This document shows, piece by piece, positions 38,209-48,653 of a DNA stretch of 64,000 bases (position 1 is the stretch's first letter; each line of letters opens with the position of its first letter). Made by a program: the position numbers and the translations under genes. Source of the stretch: Aggregatibacter segnis ATCC 33393 (GTDB taxonomy: Bacteria; Pseudomonadota; Gammaproteobacteria; Enterobacterales; Pasteurellaceae); contig NZ_GL622200.1 of the NCBI RefSeq assembly GCF_000185305.1, positions 159,359-223,358 on the forward strand, in the 5' to 3' direction. The notes under the pieces were generated by a model. It was not told the origin of the DNA. It ran no database searches and was given only the letters and a program-made list of their open reading frames with translations.

Positions 38209-39633
38209 CTACTGCGTTATCGTCTTTTTAGGTGTGTTTTGTGCCGCCTTAGATTTTCCTAGACTATTGTTCTTTTTCGCTGTTGACTGTTTGTTCTTCA
38301 AGTTTTCCAATGTCTCACCTTGGCGCAAAATATGCGGCGTGACGAAGATCACCAATTCCCGCTTTTGGTGGCGATCACTTTCTTTGCTAAACAAATGCTT
38401 AATGCCGGGAATGTCTCCCAGTAATGGCACTTTGTCTAAGCTTTTGGTAATGGTGTCGTGAAAGACGCCACCAAGCACGATGGTTTCCCCATCCTTGGCG
38501 AAAACTTGCGTATTAATTTCTTGTTTATCAATCGAAACCACCTCGCCTAAACCGTATGCCACGCGGCTGCCCGGTGCGTTTTGACTGACAATTAAATCCA
38601 ACAGAATTTGCTTATCCAAGGAAATGTGCGGTGTGACTTCCAACCCTAATACGGCTTCGCGAAACTCTACGCTTTGCGTACCACTTTTTTCATTCACCAT
38701 GATATAAGGCAATTCCGTCCCTTGCTTAATGCTGGCGCTTTTCTTGTTGGTGGTAAGCAAACGTGGGCTAGCGATAATTTCCACATTGTTTTCCCGTTCA
38801 AGTGCGGTCAATTCTAAGTCTAAAAGTCGTCCGTTGATTTTGGCTACCTGTAACGCGATAGACCCCGCCGGTGTTGTGGCGGTGGGCAGGTTTACGTTTA
38901 ATTGATTCGCAATATTGTCAAAGCCGTTAGCGGCGAGACTGCCAGCAATTTTGTGGGCATTTTCTGTCGGGTTAAAAATCCCCCAACGCACGCCCAAATC
39001 TTTCAAACTTTCCGCGTTGATGGTGACAATACGTGCTTCGATGGCGATTTGTTCAATGGGCTTATCTAATTCCTTAATCAATTTTTTCAAATTGGCGATG
39101 GATTTCGGTTCGTCTTGAATCAGCAAGAGGTTGCTTCGGTCATCAAAGGTAATACTGCCATTCGGTGATAACATCGACCCACTGCCACCGGTGAGTGATT
39201 TCATCACTTCAGAGGCTTTGGCAAAGTGCAGTTTAATGGTGGCGGTCGCGAGCGAGGTTTCTTCCTCCGAAGGCAGTGCCGCAATGGCTTGAGGTTCTGT
39301 CATATTGCCGGTAAATTTGGCGACGGTATCGCGTTTACTTAAATAATAAATCCCCTCTTCCTGCCATAAATCTAATTGTTTGATTTTGGCAACGGAACGA
39401 AAGAGTTGATCTAAATCTACGTTATCTAACTTTAATGTCAGTGTGCCTTGCAATTCGTCGTCAATTAGCAAGTTAACATTTTGCGCCAGCGCAAGTTGTT
39501 GTAAGGTCGGCACCAAAGGCGCCTGTTTGAGTTGAATGGAAAAGGTTTGATGTTGTTCGGCATGCACGGCGAACGTGAAAAAACATCCGAAAAACAGACC
39601 GCACTTTAAGATCTTGAGAAAAAACGATTGCAT
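38209..39633 (-). CDS. comE: type IV pilus/competence secretin ComE (PilQ)
   Basis: A 474-residue outer-membrane secretin: signal peptide, an N-terminal STN/PilQ domain (LVPTLQQLALAQNVNLLIDD), N1-like domains, and the secretin domain from ~225 with the VPLLGDIPGIKHLFSKES signature. It forms the pore through which the pilus and DNA pass. The C-terminal tail is Lys/Asn-rich. It is the last com gene here; the comF of H. influenzae is absent and aroK follows, as in E. coli hofQ/aroK order. Confidence 0.93.
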   Translation of the reverse strand: MQSFFLKILKCGLFFGCFFTFAVHAEQHQTFSIQLKQAPLVPTLQQLALAQNVNLLIDDELQGTLTLKLDNVDLDQLFRSVAKIKQLDLWQEEGIYYLSKRDTVAKFTGNMTEPQAIAALPSEEETSLATATIKLHFAKASEVMKSLTGGSGSMLSPNGSITFDDRSNLLLIQDEPKSIANLKKLIKELDKPIEQIAIEARIVTINAESLKDLGVRWGIFNPTENAHKIAGSLAANGFDNIANQLNVNLPTATTPAGSIALQVAKINGRLLDLELTALERENNVEIIASPRLLTTNKKSASIKQGTELPYIMVNEKSGTQSVEFREAVLGLEVTPHISLDKQILLDLIVSQNAPGSRVAYGLGEVVSIDKQEINTQVFAKDGETIVLGGVFHDTITKSLDKVPLLGDIPGIKHLFSKESDRHQKRELVIFVTPHILRQGETLENLKNKQSTAKKNNSLGKSKAAQNTPKKTITQ

Positions 39634-39652
39634 GATATTTCCTTATAATGAT

Positions 39653-40039
39653 TTAAAACTGAACATTAAACGGGAGCGTCTGTTCACAATGTTGATTGTT
39701 TTCTCTGCGTAGAAACGTAATTTGCTGTTTGGCGATATGGTCTATTTTGATTGCTTCTGTGGCGATGACATCATTGACGTTCGCCAAATGAACATGCTGG
39801 TCTGCTTGTAAAATAAGTTGCCAATCTTTTTGTTGCTGAATAATGCCGACAATCTGAATTTGAGCAAAAGGCGTGTTTGGGAAAAGCCCTGTTTGGCATG
39901 AATGCTCAAGTGCCTGACCTTGCTTTTGGACATGTTCTGGTTTGGTGCGATGGCGTTGTGTTTTATCAAATGGATCATTCGCGGCTGCGGGTAAGCTGAG
40001 CAAAATGCCCAATATTAAGTATAAAAGTGGTTCTCGCAT
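39653..40039 (-). CDS. comD: competence/type IV pilus protein ComD (PilP-like)
   Basis: A 128-residue secreted protein with an N-terminal signal (LLYLILGILLSLPAAA). The middle has the FAQIQIVGIIQQQKDWQLILQADQHVHLANVNDV beta domain seen in PilP proteins, which connect the inner-membrane PilNO complex with the secretin. It lies 10 bp after comC and 19 bp before comE. Confidence 0.85.
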   Translation of the reverse strand: MREPLLYLILGILLSLPAAANDPFDKTQRHRTKPEHVQKQGQALEHSCQTGLFPNTPFAQIQIVGIIQQQKDWQLILQADQHVHLANVNDVIATEAIKIDHIAKQQITFLRRENNQHCEQTLPFNVQF

Positions 40040-40049
40040 TCGTTTTTCC

Positions 40050-40577
40050 TTAGTTTCCTTTGCTATTTAATTGAAATAAAAGTGCTGTTTGAATGGATGA
40101 GGTTTCATTGGCTTCATCGTGTTGCGAAACTTGCCATTCCACGAGTTCCAATTCTGTGTTCGCGTTTAAAAGTGCGGTTAAAAATGAATGCAAATCTTTG
40201 AAATGGCCTTGAAGTTGTAGCCTGAGTAAGGGCTTTTGATGAAAATCCCACTGGCTTTGTACGATTTGCAAATGTTGAGCAAGTTGTTGGATTTCTTGAT
40301 TTATCGGCGGCAGTTTGGCCGCCAGCGCCGGTGTGAGTAATTGCGTTGCCGCTTTCTCTTTTAGCGCGGCCAAAAGTTTTTGTTGATGTGCTAAGTTTTC
40401 CCGTTGCGTTTGTAATTGTTGCTCCATATGTGTCATGTAAGCACGTTGTTGCCAATAATGTTGCAAGGGGAAAGAGAGGATAAATACGCCGAGGAAAAGT
40501 AACGTGGCGTGTTGTTTCCAGGGATGTAAACGGTGCCAATGGGTCAATGTCTCGGTAAGTTTTTGTCTGAAATTCAT
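40050..40577 (-). CDS. comC: competence/type IV pilus protein ComC (PilO-like)
   Basis: A 175-residue bitopic protein: one N-terminal helix (~22-40, ATLLFLGVFILSFPLQHY), a coiled-coil region (~45-95) and a small C-terminal domain. It overlaps comB by 4 bp. It matches the PilO partner in the pilus alignment complex. Confidence 0.87.
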   Translation of the reverse strand: MNFRQKLTETLTHWHRLHPWKQHATLLFLGVFILSFPLQHYWQQRAYMTHMEQQLQTQRENLAHQQKLLAALKEKAATQLLTPALAAKLPPINQEIQQLAQHLQIVQSQWDFHQKPLLRLQLQGHFKDLHSFLTALLNANTELELVEWQVSQHDEANETSSIQTALLFQLNSKGN

Positions 40578-41092
40578 GGTGTTGTTTTTATCTTTATATC
40601 AAATTGGAAACGCAGTTCTTGCGCTTGTGGTTTAAATTCCACCAGATTAACTTCGCGAAATAATGGTTGTGCGGAGAGATATCCATTGAGGCGAGAAAAT
40701 TCTTCTTGGTTTTCAGCATATCCCTTGAGCATAAGATGTTCGGTATTGAGGTGTAATTCCGTTAATTCACCTTGTGTAAGTGGAAACTCAGCTAATTGAT
40801 TTAACAAAGAAAAAAGTGTTTCTTTTGGAATTTCTTGAAGGGTTTCCAATTGTGCATGACTGTGGCGAAATTGTTGAATCTGTTGCTGTGTCGCCTGTAA
40901 TTCTTGTTGGTGAGTAGTGTATTGCAACTGTGCTTTGCCCGCATTCTCGGTATAGCTTTCCGCAAAATGGCTGAGCAATAATGTGCTGATCGTACATAAC
41001 GTTGCCCCGATAAATAGGGTAACCAACAAACGCCGATTTTTCTGTCGAAGCTGTTTAATGCGCCAAGGCAACAAATTCATGTCTTTTTTCAT
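40574..41092 (-). CDS. comB: competence/type IV pilus protein ComB (PilN-like)
   Basis: A 172-residue protein whose N-terminus has the MxxxNLLPWR motif (MKKDMNLLPWRIKQLRQK) that binds PilM/ComA, then a helix (~20-40), coiled-coil and a globular C-terminus. It overlaps comA and comC by 4 bp each. Confidence 0.89.
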   Translation of the reverse strand: MKKDMNLLPWRIKQLRQKNRRLLVTLFIGATLCTISTLLLSHFAESYTENAGKAQLQYTTHQQELQATQQQIQQFRHSHAQLETLQEIPKETLFSLLNQLAEFPLTQGELTELHLNTEHLMLKGYAENQEEFSRLNGYLSAQPLFREVNLVEFKPQAQELRFQFDIKIKTTP

Positions 41093-41910
41093 GTCATTTT
41101 CTCTAAAGATGGCGCTTTAACATCAAAAAGTGCGGTGGATTTTTGTAACGTTTCTTGTTGCCACAAGGCATTACCAAGGGCGATAAAAGGCAGGGAGGTG
41201 TTTATTTCCACCCAGTCTGCTCCAATGTGTGGCGTAGATTCAGTGCTGTAATAGAACACTTTTTCCGGTTTTTCATCATAACGCTGGCAATATTGCTCAA
41301 AAAGTGCGGTCAAATTTCCGTCCGTTTGAAACAGTGTTTGGGTCTGTTGTCGTTTGTGGTGAATCGCTAATGCGCCGCTTTCGTCTTGGTACAACACTAA
41401 GGTATCGATCGGTAATGGTTGCTCTAAAATATATTCGCCGGCGCGTAAAACAGCTTTGGCAACGCTATCTAACACATCAATTTGCAAGGGAATAAATTGA
41501 TTTAAATAGTTTTTCGCAATTTGTTGTCTAATGGCGAAAATATCTAAACGAAATCCTTGTTTTAGCGGCATGGCGGTATAGTCATACCAAACTTCCTCAA
41601 GTGGAATCGGTAATTCATGGGTAAGAGTAAAATGACACTGTTGCTCACATTCTTGGGTGTTTAGATTGTGCGGCAGAATAAGGCTTTTTTGCCAAATATG
41701 CTGCGGCATAATGGCGGTAATGAATTTATAGTTTGCTCTTCTCGGTGATTGATTTAATTTCTGATTCAAAGTTGAAGAGAGTGTAAGTAAATCCAGTTCG
41801 CTACATTGTAAGAACTGGGCTTGGTTTTGTGAATCGAACCAAAGAACATCAATATGTTGTGGGCGGTAGCAAAGGCCAACTTGAATGGCTGACTGATGTC
41901 TGATGAACAT
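41089..41910 (-). CDS. comA: competence/type IV pilus protein ComA (PilM-like)
   Basis: A 273-residue actin-fold cytoplasmic protein related to PilM, which binds the PilN/ComB tail. It is shorter than canonical PilM (~350). It is the first gene of the com operon. Its control region (110 bp) is shared with divergent mrcA and holds the CRP-S site. USS words lie at ~41124 and ~41304. Confidence 0.88.
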   Translation of the reverse strand: MFIRHQSAIQVGLCYRPQHIDVLWFDSQNQAQFLQCSELDLLTLSSTLNQKLNQSPRRANYKFITAIMPQHIWQKSLILPHNLNTQECEQQCHFTLTHELPIPLEEVWYDYTAMPLKQGFRLDIFAIRQQIAKNYLNQFIPLQIDVLDSVAKAVLRAGEYILEQPLPIDTLVLYQDESGALAIHHKRQQTQTLFQTDGNLTALFEQYCQRYDEKPEKVFYYSTESTPHIGADWVEINTSLPFIALGNALWQQETLQKSTALFDVKAPSLEKMT

Positions 41911-42013
41911 GAAGTATCCTTGTTTGCAATATTTACTGTCGTTTTTGTTGCGTAGTCTTTATACTTAGCCACTATATTTTTCATTCCTTTTATTGCATTT
42001 AACTAAGTGAGAA

Positions 42014-42035
42014 TTTTTCGATGCGGATCGCAAAA
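42014..42035 (-). promoter_or_regulatory. CRP-S competence site of the com operon
   Basis: On the minus strand the core TGCGATCCGCATCGAA matches the CRP-S motif (left half TGCGA exact, right half TCGAA with one change) at 42017-42032. In the forward direction it covers the mrcA start codon at 42021, so competence control is built into the mrcA 5' end, as in H. influenzae. Confidence 0.8.
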
Positions 42036-44588
42036 TTAATATTAAGTTCCTTATTAACGCTGTTCATTTTGGGCTGTATCGCCGTGGGCGTTGTCTATGT
42101 GCAGCTAAAATCCGATTTGCCGGATGTGGAAACGCTGAAAACCGTTGAGCTGCAACAGCCAATGCAAATTTATACTTCTGACGGTAAGTTGATTGGTGAA
42201 GTGGGTGAACAGCGTCGTATTCCGGTGAAATTAAATGAGGTGCCGCAAAAGTTAATTGATGCGGTATTGGCAACGGAAGATAGCCGTTTTTATGATCACC
42301 ATGGGCTAGATCCTATCGGGATTGGCCGTGCGGTGATGGTGGCGATCAGTAAAGGTGGGGCTTCCCAAGGGGCGAGTACCATCACGCAACAGTTGGCGCG
42401 TAACTTCTTCTTAACGCCGGAAAAAAGTTTGATTCGTAAAGCCAAAGAGGCGATTTTAGCGATTGAGATCGAAAATGCTCTAGATAAAAACGAAATTCTT
42501 GAGCTTTATTTAAATAAAATTTATTTGGGATACCGCTCTTATGGTGTGGCGGCCGCGGCAAAAACCTATTTTGGTAAAGAATTAAATCAACTGACTTTGT
42601 CCGAAATGGCGGTGATTGCAGGTTTGCCGAAAGCCCCTTCTACGATGAATCCGCTTTTCTCCCCGAAACGTGCGTTAGAGCGTCGTAATGTAGTGTTGGG
42701 GCGTATGTTGGATCAAAAATATATTTCTCAAGAAGAATATGATGCTGCGTTGAAAGAGCCAATTGTCGCCAGCTATCACGGTGCGCAATTGGATTTTCGA
42801 GCTGATTACGTCACAGAAATGGTGCGTCAGGAAATGGTAAAACGTTTCGGTGAAGAAGACGCCTATACCAAAGGCTATAAAGTGTATACCACAGTGCTTT
42901 CCAAAGATCAGGAAACGGCGCAAAAAGCGGTACGTGATAATTTAATCGCTTACGATATGCGCCATGGTTATCGTGGTGGTGAACCCTTATGGAAAAAAGG
43001 CGAAGCCTCTTGGGATAATGATACTATTATTGGTTTTCTGAAAAAGTTACCCAATTCTGAGCCGTTTATTCCGGCAGCTGTCATGAATGTATCTAAATCC
43101 GGTGCAGAGCTTTTATTGGCATCCGGTGAGAAAATAACGTTGTCAACCAGTGCGATGCGCTGGACGGGGCAGTCTGCTCCGGTGAAAACTGGTGAGCAAA
43201 TTTGGCTACGTAAAAACGACAAAGGTGAATGGGTCTTGGGGCAAATTCCGCGAGCCAATTCCGCGTTGGTTTCTTTGAATAGTGACAATGGCGCCATTGA
43301 AGCGATTGTGGGCGGTTTTAGTTTTGAACAAAGTAAATTTAACCGAGCGACACAATCATTAGTGCAAGTGGGTTCTTCCATTAAACCGTTCATTTATGCG
43401 GCTGCACTGGAAAAAGGCTTGACCTTATCTAGCGTGTTGCAAGATACGCCGCTAGTGTTGAAAAAGCCGGGTCAAAAGGAATGGCGCCCGAAAAACTCAC
43501 CGGATCGTTATGATGGTCCATTGCGTTTACGTGTGGGACTAGGCCAATCTAAAAACATGATTGCTATTCGTTCCATGCAAATGGCCGGTGTCGAGTTTGT
43601 TGCGGATTTCTTGCAACGTTTTGGCTTTAAACGAGATCAGTATTTTGCCAGTGAAGCACTTGCATTAGGTGCGGCTTCTTTTACGCCGCTTGAAATGGCG
43701 CGTGGTTATGCCGTGTTTGATAACGGTGGTTATTTAGTTGATCCTTATATTATTAATAAGATTTTAGATAATACCGGCAAAGAAATTTTTGTGGCTAACC
43801 CTAAAGTCGCCTGTCCAACTTGTGACAGTATTCCTGTCATTTACGGCGAAACGGAAAAATTAGATGGTTTCAAAAATACCGATTTGACCATGGCTGACGG
43901 CTTGAAACGTAGCGATGATTCCACTAACGGCGAAGAAGTGGATCAAGGTGAAACTGTGCCGGATATTCCAGAGTTACAGCCGCGCGTTGACGCTGTGAAA
44001 GAGGAAAATTTAAATTTCATGGCGCAAGCAAAAACCAACAACTCGCAAGTTGAGTATGCGCCGCGTGTCATTAGTGGTGAATTGGCGTTCTTGATTCGTA
44101 GCGCATTAAATACGGCGATTTATGGTGAACAAGGGCTAGATTGGAAAGGCACCAGTTGGCGCATGGCAAATGAGATCAAGCGTAAGGATATTGGCGGCAA
44201 AACCGGGACGACCAATAACTCCAAAGTGGCGTGGTATGCCGGCTTTGGTGCGAATTTGACGACGGCCGTGTATATTGGCTTTGATGACAATAAATTCGAT
44301 TTAGGTCGCGGTGAGGCTGGTGCGAAGAGTGCGATGCCAGCATGGATTAGTTACATGAAGACCATTTTGAAAGAGGTGCCTGAACGTACCTTGCCGACCC
44401 CGGCGAATATTGTCGAGAAAAACATTGATCCGCGTTCCGGCTTACTATCTGGTGGTGGACGTGTCGAATACTTCATTAAAGGCACCGAGCCGACTCGAGC
44501 TTATGTGGAAGAACGTGGTTATTATGTGCCTAGCGATCTGCAGGAAGGCGGTGGCGCATCGGGTGGCCAACGGGAAGAATTATTCTAG
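42021..44588 (+). CDS. mrcA: penicillin-binding protein 1A
   Basis: An 855-residue bifunctional peptidoglycan synthase. A signal anchor (~5-27), glycosyltransferase domain with EDSRFYDHHG and GASTITQQLAR (~90-130), an OB-like insert, then the transpeptidase domain with SxxK (GSSIKPF), SKN and KTGTT. It builds and crosslinks wall. Start ATG at 42021 coincides with a CRP-S site. A terminator follows. Confidence 0.96.
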   Translation: MRIAKLILSSLLTLFILGCIAVGVVYVQLKSDLPDVETLKTVELQQPMQIYTSDGKLIGEVGEQRRIPVKLNEVPQKLIDAVLATEDSRFYDHHGLDPIGIGRAVMVAISKGGASQGASTITQQLARNFFLTPEKSLIRKAKEAILAIEIENALDKNEILELYLNKIYLGYRSYGVAAAAKTYFGKELNQLTLSEMAVIAGLPKAPSTMNPLFSPKRALERRNVVLGRMLDQKYISQEEYDAALKEPIVASYHGAQLDFRADYVTEMVRQEMVKRFGEEDAYTKGYKVYTTVLSKDQETAQKAVRDNLIAYDMRHGYRGGEPLWKKGEASWDNDTIIGFLKKLPNSEPFIPAAVMNVSKSGAELLLASGEKITLSTSAMRWTGQSAPVKTGEQIWLRKNDKGEWVLGQIPRANSALVSLNSDNGAIEAIVGGFSFEQSKFNRATQSLVQVGSSIKPFIYAAALEKGLTLSSVLQDTPLVLKKPGQKEWRPKNSPDRYDGPLRLRVGLGQSKNMIAIRSMQMAGVEFVADFLQRFGFKRDQYFASEALALGAASFTPLEMARGYAVFDNGGYLVDPYIINKILDNTGKEIFVANPKVACPTCDSIPVIYGETEKLDGFKNTDLTMADGLKRSDDSTNGEEVDQGETVPDIPELQPRVDAVKEENLNFMAQAKTNNSQVEYAPRVISGELAFLIRSALNTAIYGEQGLDWKGTSWRMANEIKRKDIGGKTGTTNNSKVAWYAGFGANLTTAVYIGFDDNKFDLGRGEAGAKSAMPAWISYMKTILKEVPERTLPTPANIVEKNIDPRSGLLSGGGRVEYFIKGTEPTRAYVEERGYYVPSDLQEGGGASGGQREELF

Positions 44589-44605
44589 ACCGCGACTTGT
44601 TTTTG

Positions 44606-44635
44606 AAGCCCGGCAGCTGTCGGGCTTCCTTTTTG
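44606..44635 (+). terminator. mrcA terminator
   Basis: GAAGCCCG and CGGGCTTC form an 8-bp stem around an 8-base loop, then C and five T. A USS follows at 44641. Confidence 0.85.
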
Positions 44636-44680
44636 GGGAAAAGTGCGGTCATTTTATTTAACGTTTTATAAGTAGGAATT

Positions 44681-45526
44681 ATGCTCAGTTATCGTCATAG
44701 TTTTCACGCAGGTAATCATGCGGATGTGTTGAAACATATCGTGTTAATGCTGATTATTGAAAGCCTGCAACAGAAAGATAAAGGTTTTTATTATTTAGAT
44801 ACGCATTCAGGCGCAGGACGTTATCGTTTATTTAGTGCAGAAGCGGAGAAAACGGCTGAATATGTGGATGGTATTGGTCGTTTGTGGGGACGAGAGGATT
44901 TACCGCCGGAAGTGGCGCGGTATGTGGCACTGATTAAAAAACTCAACTATGGCGGCAAAGAATTGCGTTATTACGCCGGTTCCCCTTTGTTGGCTGCGAA
45001 TTTATTACGCCCACAGGATCGTGCGTTAATGATGGAATTACACCCAAGCGAATTTCCGTTATTACGTAATAATTTCAAAGAATTTGAAAATGTTACCGTG
45101 AAGATTGGTGATGGTTTTCAGCAAGTCAAAGCGACATTGCCTCCTAAAGAGCGTCGAGGCTTGGTACTAATTGATCCGCCTTATGAACTGAAAGAAGACT
45201 ATGATTTGGTGGTGAAAGCCATTGAAGAAGGCTACAAACGTTTTGCAACCGGGGTGTATGCAATTTGGTATCCGGTGGTACTACGTCAGCAAACCAAGCG
45301 CATCATTAAAGGCTTGGAAGCTTCGGGCATTCGTAAGATTTTGCAAATTGAATTGGCGGTGCGCCCGGATTCTGATCAACGTGGCATGACTGCGAGTGGC
45401 ATGATTGTGGTGAATCCGCCATGGACGTTGGAACAACAGATGAAATCCATTTTGCCGTATTTAACCACCGCACTTGTACCGCAAGGTACCGGCAGTTGGT
45501 CGGTGAATTGGATTACACCTGAATAA
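44681..45526 (+). CDS. rlmJ: 23S rRNA (adenine-2030-N6)-methyltransferase
   Basis: A 281-residue methyltransferase. The opening MLSYRHSFHAGNHADVLKH and the catalytic LIDPPYELKEDY are the RlmJ signature; it methylates A2030. In H. influenzae the homologue sits beside ponA and the com operon and is also described as needed to use DNA as a nutrient. Confidence 0.95.
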   Translation: MLSYRHSFHAGNHADVLKHIVLMLIIESLQQKDKGFYYLDTHSGAGRYRLFSAEAEKTAEYVDGIGRLWGREDLPPEVARYVALIKKLNYGGKELRYYAGSPLLAANLLRPQDRALMMELHPSEFPLLRNNFKEFENVTVKIGDGFQQVKATLPPKERRGLVLIDPPYELKEDYDLVVKAIEEGYKRFATGVYAIWYPVVLRQQTKRIIKGLEASGIRKILQIELAVRPDSDQRGMTASGMIVVNPPWTLEQQMKSILPYLTTALVPQGTGSWSVNWITPE

Positions 45527-45635
45527 GATGACGCCAGCATAAGATAATACCAATTAGACCGATTTATCCTATTTGTTTGATTTGTGAACATCCTTTGGGC
45601 AGAATAGCGCCCAATTTATTAATAAGGAAAAGAGT

Positions 45636-47006
45636 ATGACCAGACATTATGATTACATTGCCATCGGTGGTGGCAGCGGTGGAATTGCTTCCATTAACCG
45701 TGCAGCAAGTTATGGCAAAAAATGTGCCATTATTGAAGCAAAACATTTAGGTGGAACCTGTGTTAACGTGGGCTGCGTGCCGAAAAAAGTGATGTTCTAC
45801 GGCGCACAAATTGCGGAAGCCATCCATCATTATGCACCGGATTACGGTTTTGATGTGGACGTCAAAAAATTTGATTTCGCTAAGTTGGTGGAAAGCCGTC
45901 AAGCCTATATTTCCCGCATTCATACTTCATACGATAACGTGTTGGCAAAAAATAACGTGGATGTGATTCGTGGTTTTGCCAAATTTGTCAATAAAAATAC
46001 CCTTGAAGTGACTTTTGGCGATGGTTCCACCGAACAAGTGACAGCAGATCATATCTTGATTGCTACCGGTGGACGTCCAAGTATTCCAGCAATAAAAGGC
46101 GCGGAATACGGTATTGATTCTAATGGCGTTTTTGCCTTAACCGAGCTGCCTAAACGCACAGCCGTTGTCGGCGCAGGTTATATTGCCGTAGAGTTGGCAG
46201 GCGTCTTGAACAGCCTTGGTGTGGAAACCCATTTATTTGTGCGTAAACACGCGCCGTTGCGTAATTTTGATCCAATGATGGTGGAAACCTTAGTGGAATC
46301 CATGCAACAAGACGGCATTACGTTGCATACTCATGCCATTCCAAAAGAGGTGGTAAAAAATGCAGATGGTTCTGTGACCCTTAAATTAGAGGATGGTCGC
46401 GAGCAAACCGTGGATTGCTTGATTTGGGCCATTGGACGTGAGCCGACGACTGATAAAATTAATTTACAAGCTGCCGGCGTAGAAGCGAATGCGCGTGGCT
46501 TCATCAAGGTAGATAAATACCAAAACACCAATGTGCCGGGGATTTATGCGGTAGGCGATATTATTGAAGGCGGTATTGAACTCACGCCGGTGGCGGTTGC
46601 AGCCGGACGTCGTTTATCCGAACGCCTGTTTAACAATAAACCGAACGAACATTTAGACTACAATTTAGTACCGTCTGTGGTGTTCAGTCATCCGCCAATC
46701 GGCACTGTCGGATTAACCGAACCACAAGCCATTGAACAATATGGTGCGGAAAATGTGAAAGTGTATAAATCTTCCTTTACCTCTATGTACACGGCTGTCA
46801 CCCAACATCGTCAACCTTGCCGCATGAAATTGGTGTGCGTGGGTAAAGAGGAAAAAATCGTGGGCTTACATGGTATCGGTTTTGGCGTGGACGAAATGAT
46901 CCAAGGTTTTGCTGTTGCTATTAAAATGGGCGCGACAAAAGCGGATTTTGACAACACAGTGGCTATTCACCCAACAGGCTCGGAAGAGTTTGTAACAATG
47001 CGTTAA
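45636..47006 (+). CDS. gor: glutathione reductase
   Basis: A 456-residue FAD enzyme that reduces glutathione disulfide with [16 protein letters not shown] loop, redox pair [13 protein letters not shown] (Cys42, Cys47 region), NADPH loop [12 protein letters not shown], and the C-terminal HPTGSEE His-Glu pair. Length as E. coli Gor (450). It is convergent with crp. Confidence 0.96.
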   Translation: MTRHYDYIAIGGGSGGIASINRAASYGKKCAIIEAKHLGGTCVNVGCVPKKVMFYGAQIAEAIHHYAPDYGFDVDVKKFDFAKLVESRQAYISRIHTSYDNVLAKNNVDVIRGFAKFVNKNTLEVTFGDGSTEQVTADHILIATGGRPSIPAIKGAEYGIDSNGVFALTELPKRTAVVGAGYIAVELAGVLNSLGVETHLFVRKHAPLRNFDPMMVETLVESMQQDGITLHTHAIPKEVVKNADGSVTLKLEDGREQTVDCLIWAIGREPTTDKINLQAAGVEANARGFIKVDKYQNTNVPGIYAVGDIIEGGIELTPVAVAAGRRLSERLFNNKPNEHLDYNLVPSVVFSHPPIGTVGLTEPQAIEQYGAENVKVYKSSFTSMYTAVTQHRQPCRMKLVCVGKEEKIVGLHGIGFGVDEMIQGFAVAIKMGATKADFDNTVAIHPTGSEEFVTMR

Positions 47007-47022
47007 TTAACACTTATTAAAT

Positions 47023-47052
47023 AAAAAAGGTCTGAGTTTTCAGACCTTTTTT
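47023..47052. terminator. bidirectional gor/crp terminator
   Basis: AAAAAAGGTCTGA and TCAGACCTTTTTT pair around a 4-base loop, serving both convergent genes. Confidence 0.9.
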
Positions 47053-47125
47053 GTATTCTTTATTCTGTATGTTAGACGCAAACTTTAGCACTTTAACTAA
47101 AGTGCGGTCTTATTTTATCGTGTTT

Positions 47126-47773
47126 TTAACGGGTCCCATAAACAACGATGGTCTTGCCATGGGCTGAAATGAGATGTTGATCTTCCAGCATTTTGAGAAT
47201 GCGTCCAACGGTTTCACGGGAACAGCCTACCATTTGGCCGATTTCTTGGCGGGTAATTTTAATTTGCATCCCGTCAGGATGGGTCATCGCTTCCGGCATT
47301 TTGGCTAAGTTTAATAAGGTTTGAGCAATGCGCCCGGTAACATCCAAGAAAGCCAAGTTACTGACTTGGCGTGAGGTGTTTTGTAAACGACGTGCCAACT
47401 GTGCGGTAAGGAGCATCAGAATTTCAGGATTAACTTGAATTAATTGGCGGAATTTACGGTAGGAAATTTCAGCAACTTCACAAGCCGCTTTGGCTTTTAT
47501 CCAGGCGGAACGACGCTGATCTTCTTCAAATAAACCGGCTTCCCCGAAGAAATCGCCTTGGCTTAGATAAGTCAGAATCATTTCTTTGCCATCTTCATCT
47601 TTCACTAAAACGGAAACGGAACCTTGAATTAAATAGTATAAGGTTTCAGCCTTTTCACCGGCATTGATTAATGTGCTTTTAGATGGATATTTATGAATAT
47701 GACAGTGAGATAAAAACCAATCAAGGGTTGGATCCGTTGATTGAGTTGTAACTTGTGCGTTTTGTTCCTGCAC
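47126..47773 (-). CDS. crp: cAMP receptor protein
   Basis: A 215-residue global regulator: cAMP domain ([20 protein letters not shown]), a long dimer helix, and the [24 protein letters not shown]. It is close to E. coli CRP (210 aa) with a few extra N-terminal residues. With Sxy it activates CRP-S promoters such as those of the com operon, ssb and radC in this window. Confidence 0.97.
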   Translation of the reverse strand: MQEQNAQVTTQSTDPTLDWFLSHCHIHKYPSKSTLINAGEKAETLYYLIQGSVSVLVKDEDGKEMILTYLSQGDFFGEAGLFEEDQRRSAWIKAKAACEVAEISYRKFRQLIQVNPEILMLLTAQLARRLQNTSRQVSNLAFLDVTGRIAQTLLNLAKMPEAMTHPDGMQIKITRQEIGQMVGCSRETVGRILKMLEDQHLISAHGKTIVVYGTR

Positions 47774-47811
47774 GTTGAAAACCTCCAGCTAACAATAAAA
47801 AACTAAAAAGT

Positions 47812-48030
47812 TTATTTAAAAAATTCCGTTTTATCTTTTATATCGATAGATTCATGTAGTTCAGACCAAACGATCACCGCACTTCCTTGGCGGATTCTGT
47901 TCAGTAGCGCTTTCTTTTTTTGTTCGAAAGTCTGTTCATGTGAACCATAATCGGTTCCTTCACGTAAAATGACGCTTTCCACAATATTGATTAAAGTGTC
48001 TTCCGCCAGTTCTTGCCAAGGAATAATCAC
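47812..48030 (-). CDS. YheU family protein
   Basis: A 72-residue UPF0270/YheU protein. IIPWQELAEDTLINIVESVILREGTDYG and VIVWSELHESI match E. coli YheU over its whole length. Function unknown. It is upstream of crp with a 38-bp gap; in E. coli yheU also lies near crp. Confidence 0.9.
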   Translation of the reverse strand: MIIPWQELAEDTLINIVESVILREGTDYGSHEQTFEQKKKALLNRIRQGSAVIVWSELHESIDIKDKTEFFK

Positions 48031-48053
48031 GACATATTACCTAAATAAATAAA

Positions 48054-48653
48054 TTATGCAAATAAGCTTTCAATGAGCTGCCATTGCTGGCTAAACCCTT
48101 GATTTGGTGTGTGTCGGAAGTTAGAACGCACATAGCGCATAAACTGTCCTTCACAGAGGGTGACGAGGTGTGCGGCGATAATGCGTTCGTCCACGTTAAA
48201 TCCGCGGCCTTCGCGCAATTTTCGCATTTGCAGAATATTCACAAACTGCAATTCCAGCCTGTCAAAAAAGGTGGCAACGCGGGCTTGTAGTTTGGCATCT
48301 TCAAACATCAGCGCATGGCCGGTTAACACACGGGTTAAACCGGGGTTTTTACGGGCAAAATCCAAGATCATCTGCAGGATGTCTTTTACCCGTTGCATGG
48401 TGTTGGTTTCATTTTTGATAGATTGTGAAATGCGATTAAGCAATGTGCTTTCGATATTCTCAATTAAGGCTTCAAAAATCTTGGTTTTGCTTGGGTAATA
48501 ACGGTATAACGCCGCTTCTGACACGCCCACTTCTGCGGCTAAACGCGCCGTTGTCATACGCTCCATGCCGCGTTCGGAATGCAACATATGCGTGAGCACC
48601 GTCAACACTTGTTGGCGGCGTTCTTTAATACTGCGTTTATTGGTTTGTTCCAT
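48054..48653 (-). CDS. slmA: nucleoid occlusion factor
   Basis: A 199-residue TetR-fold protein: [30 protein letters not shown] is its DNA-binding domain. SlmA binds chromosome sites and blocks FtsZ over the nucleoid. Its start overlaps the dut stop by 1 bp. The order coaBC-dut-slmA matches E. coli. Confidence 0.95.
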   Translation of the reverse strand: MEQTNKRSIKERRQQVLTVLTHMLHSERGMERMTTARLAAEVGVSEAALYRYYPSKTKIFEALIENIESTLLNRISQSIKNETNTMQRVKDILQMILDFARKNPGLTRVLTGHALMFEDAKLQARVATFFDRLELQFVNILQMRKLREGRGFNVDERIIAAHLVTLCEGQFMRYVRSNFRHTPNQGFSQQWQLIESLFA

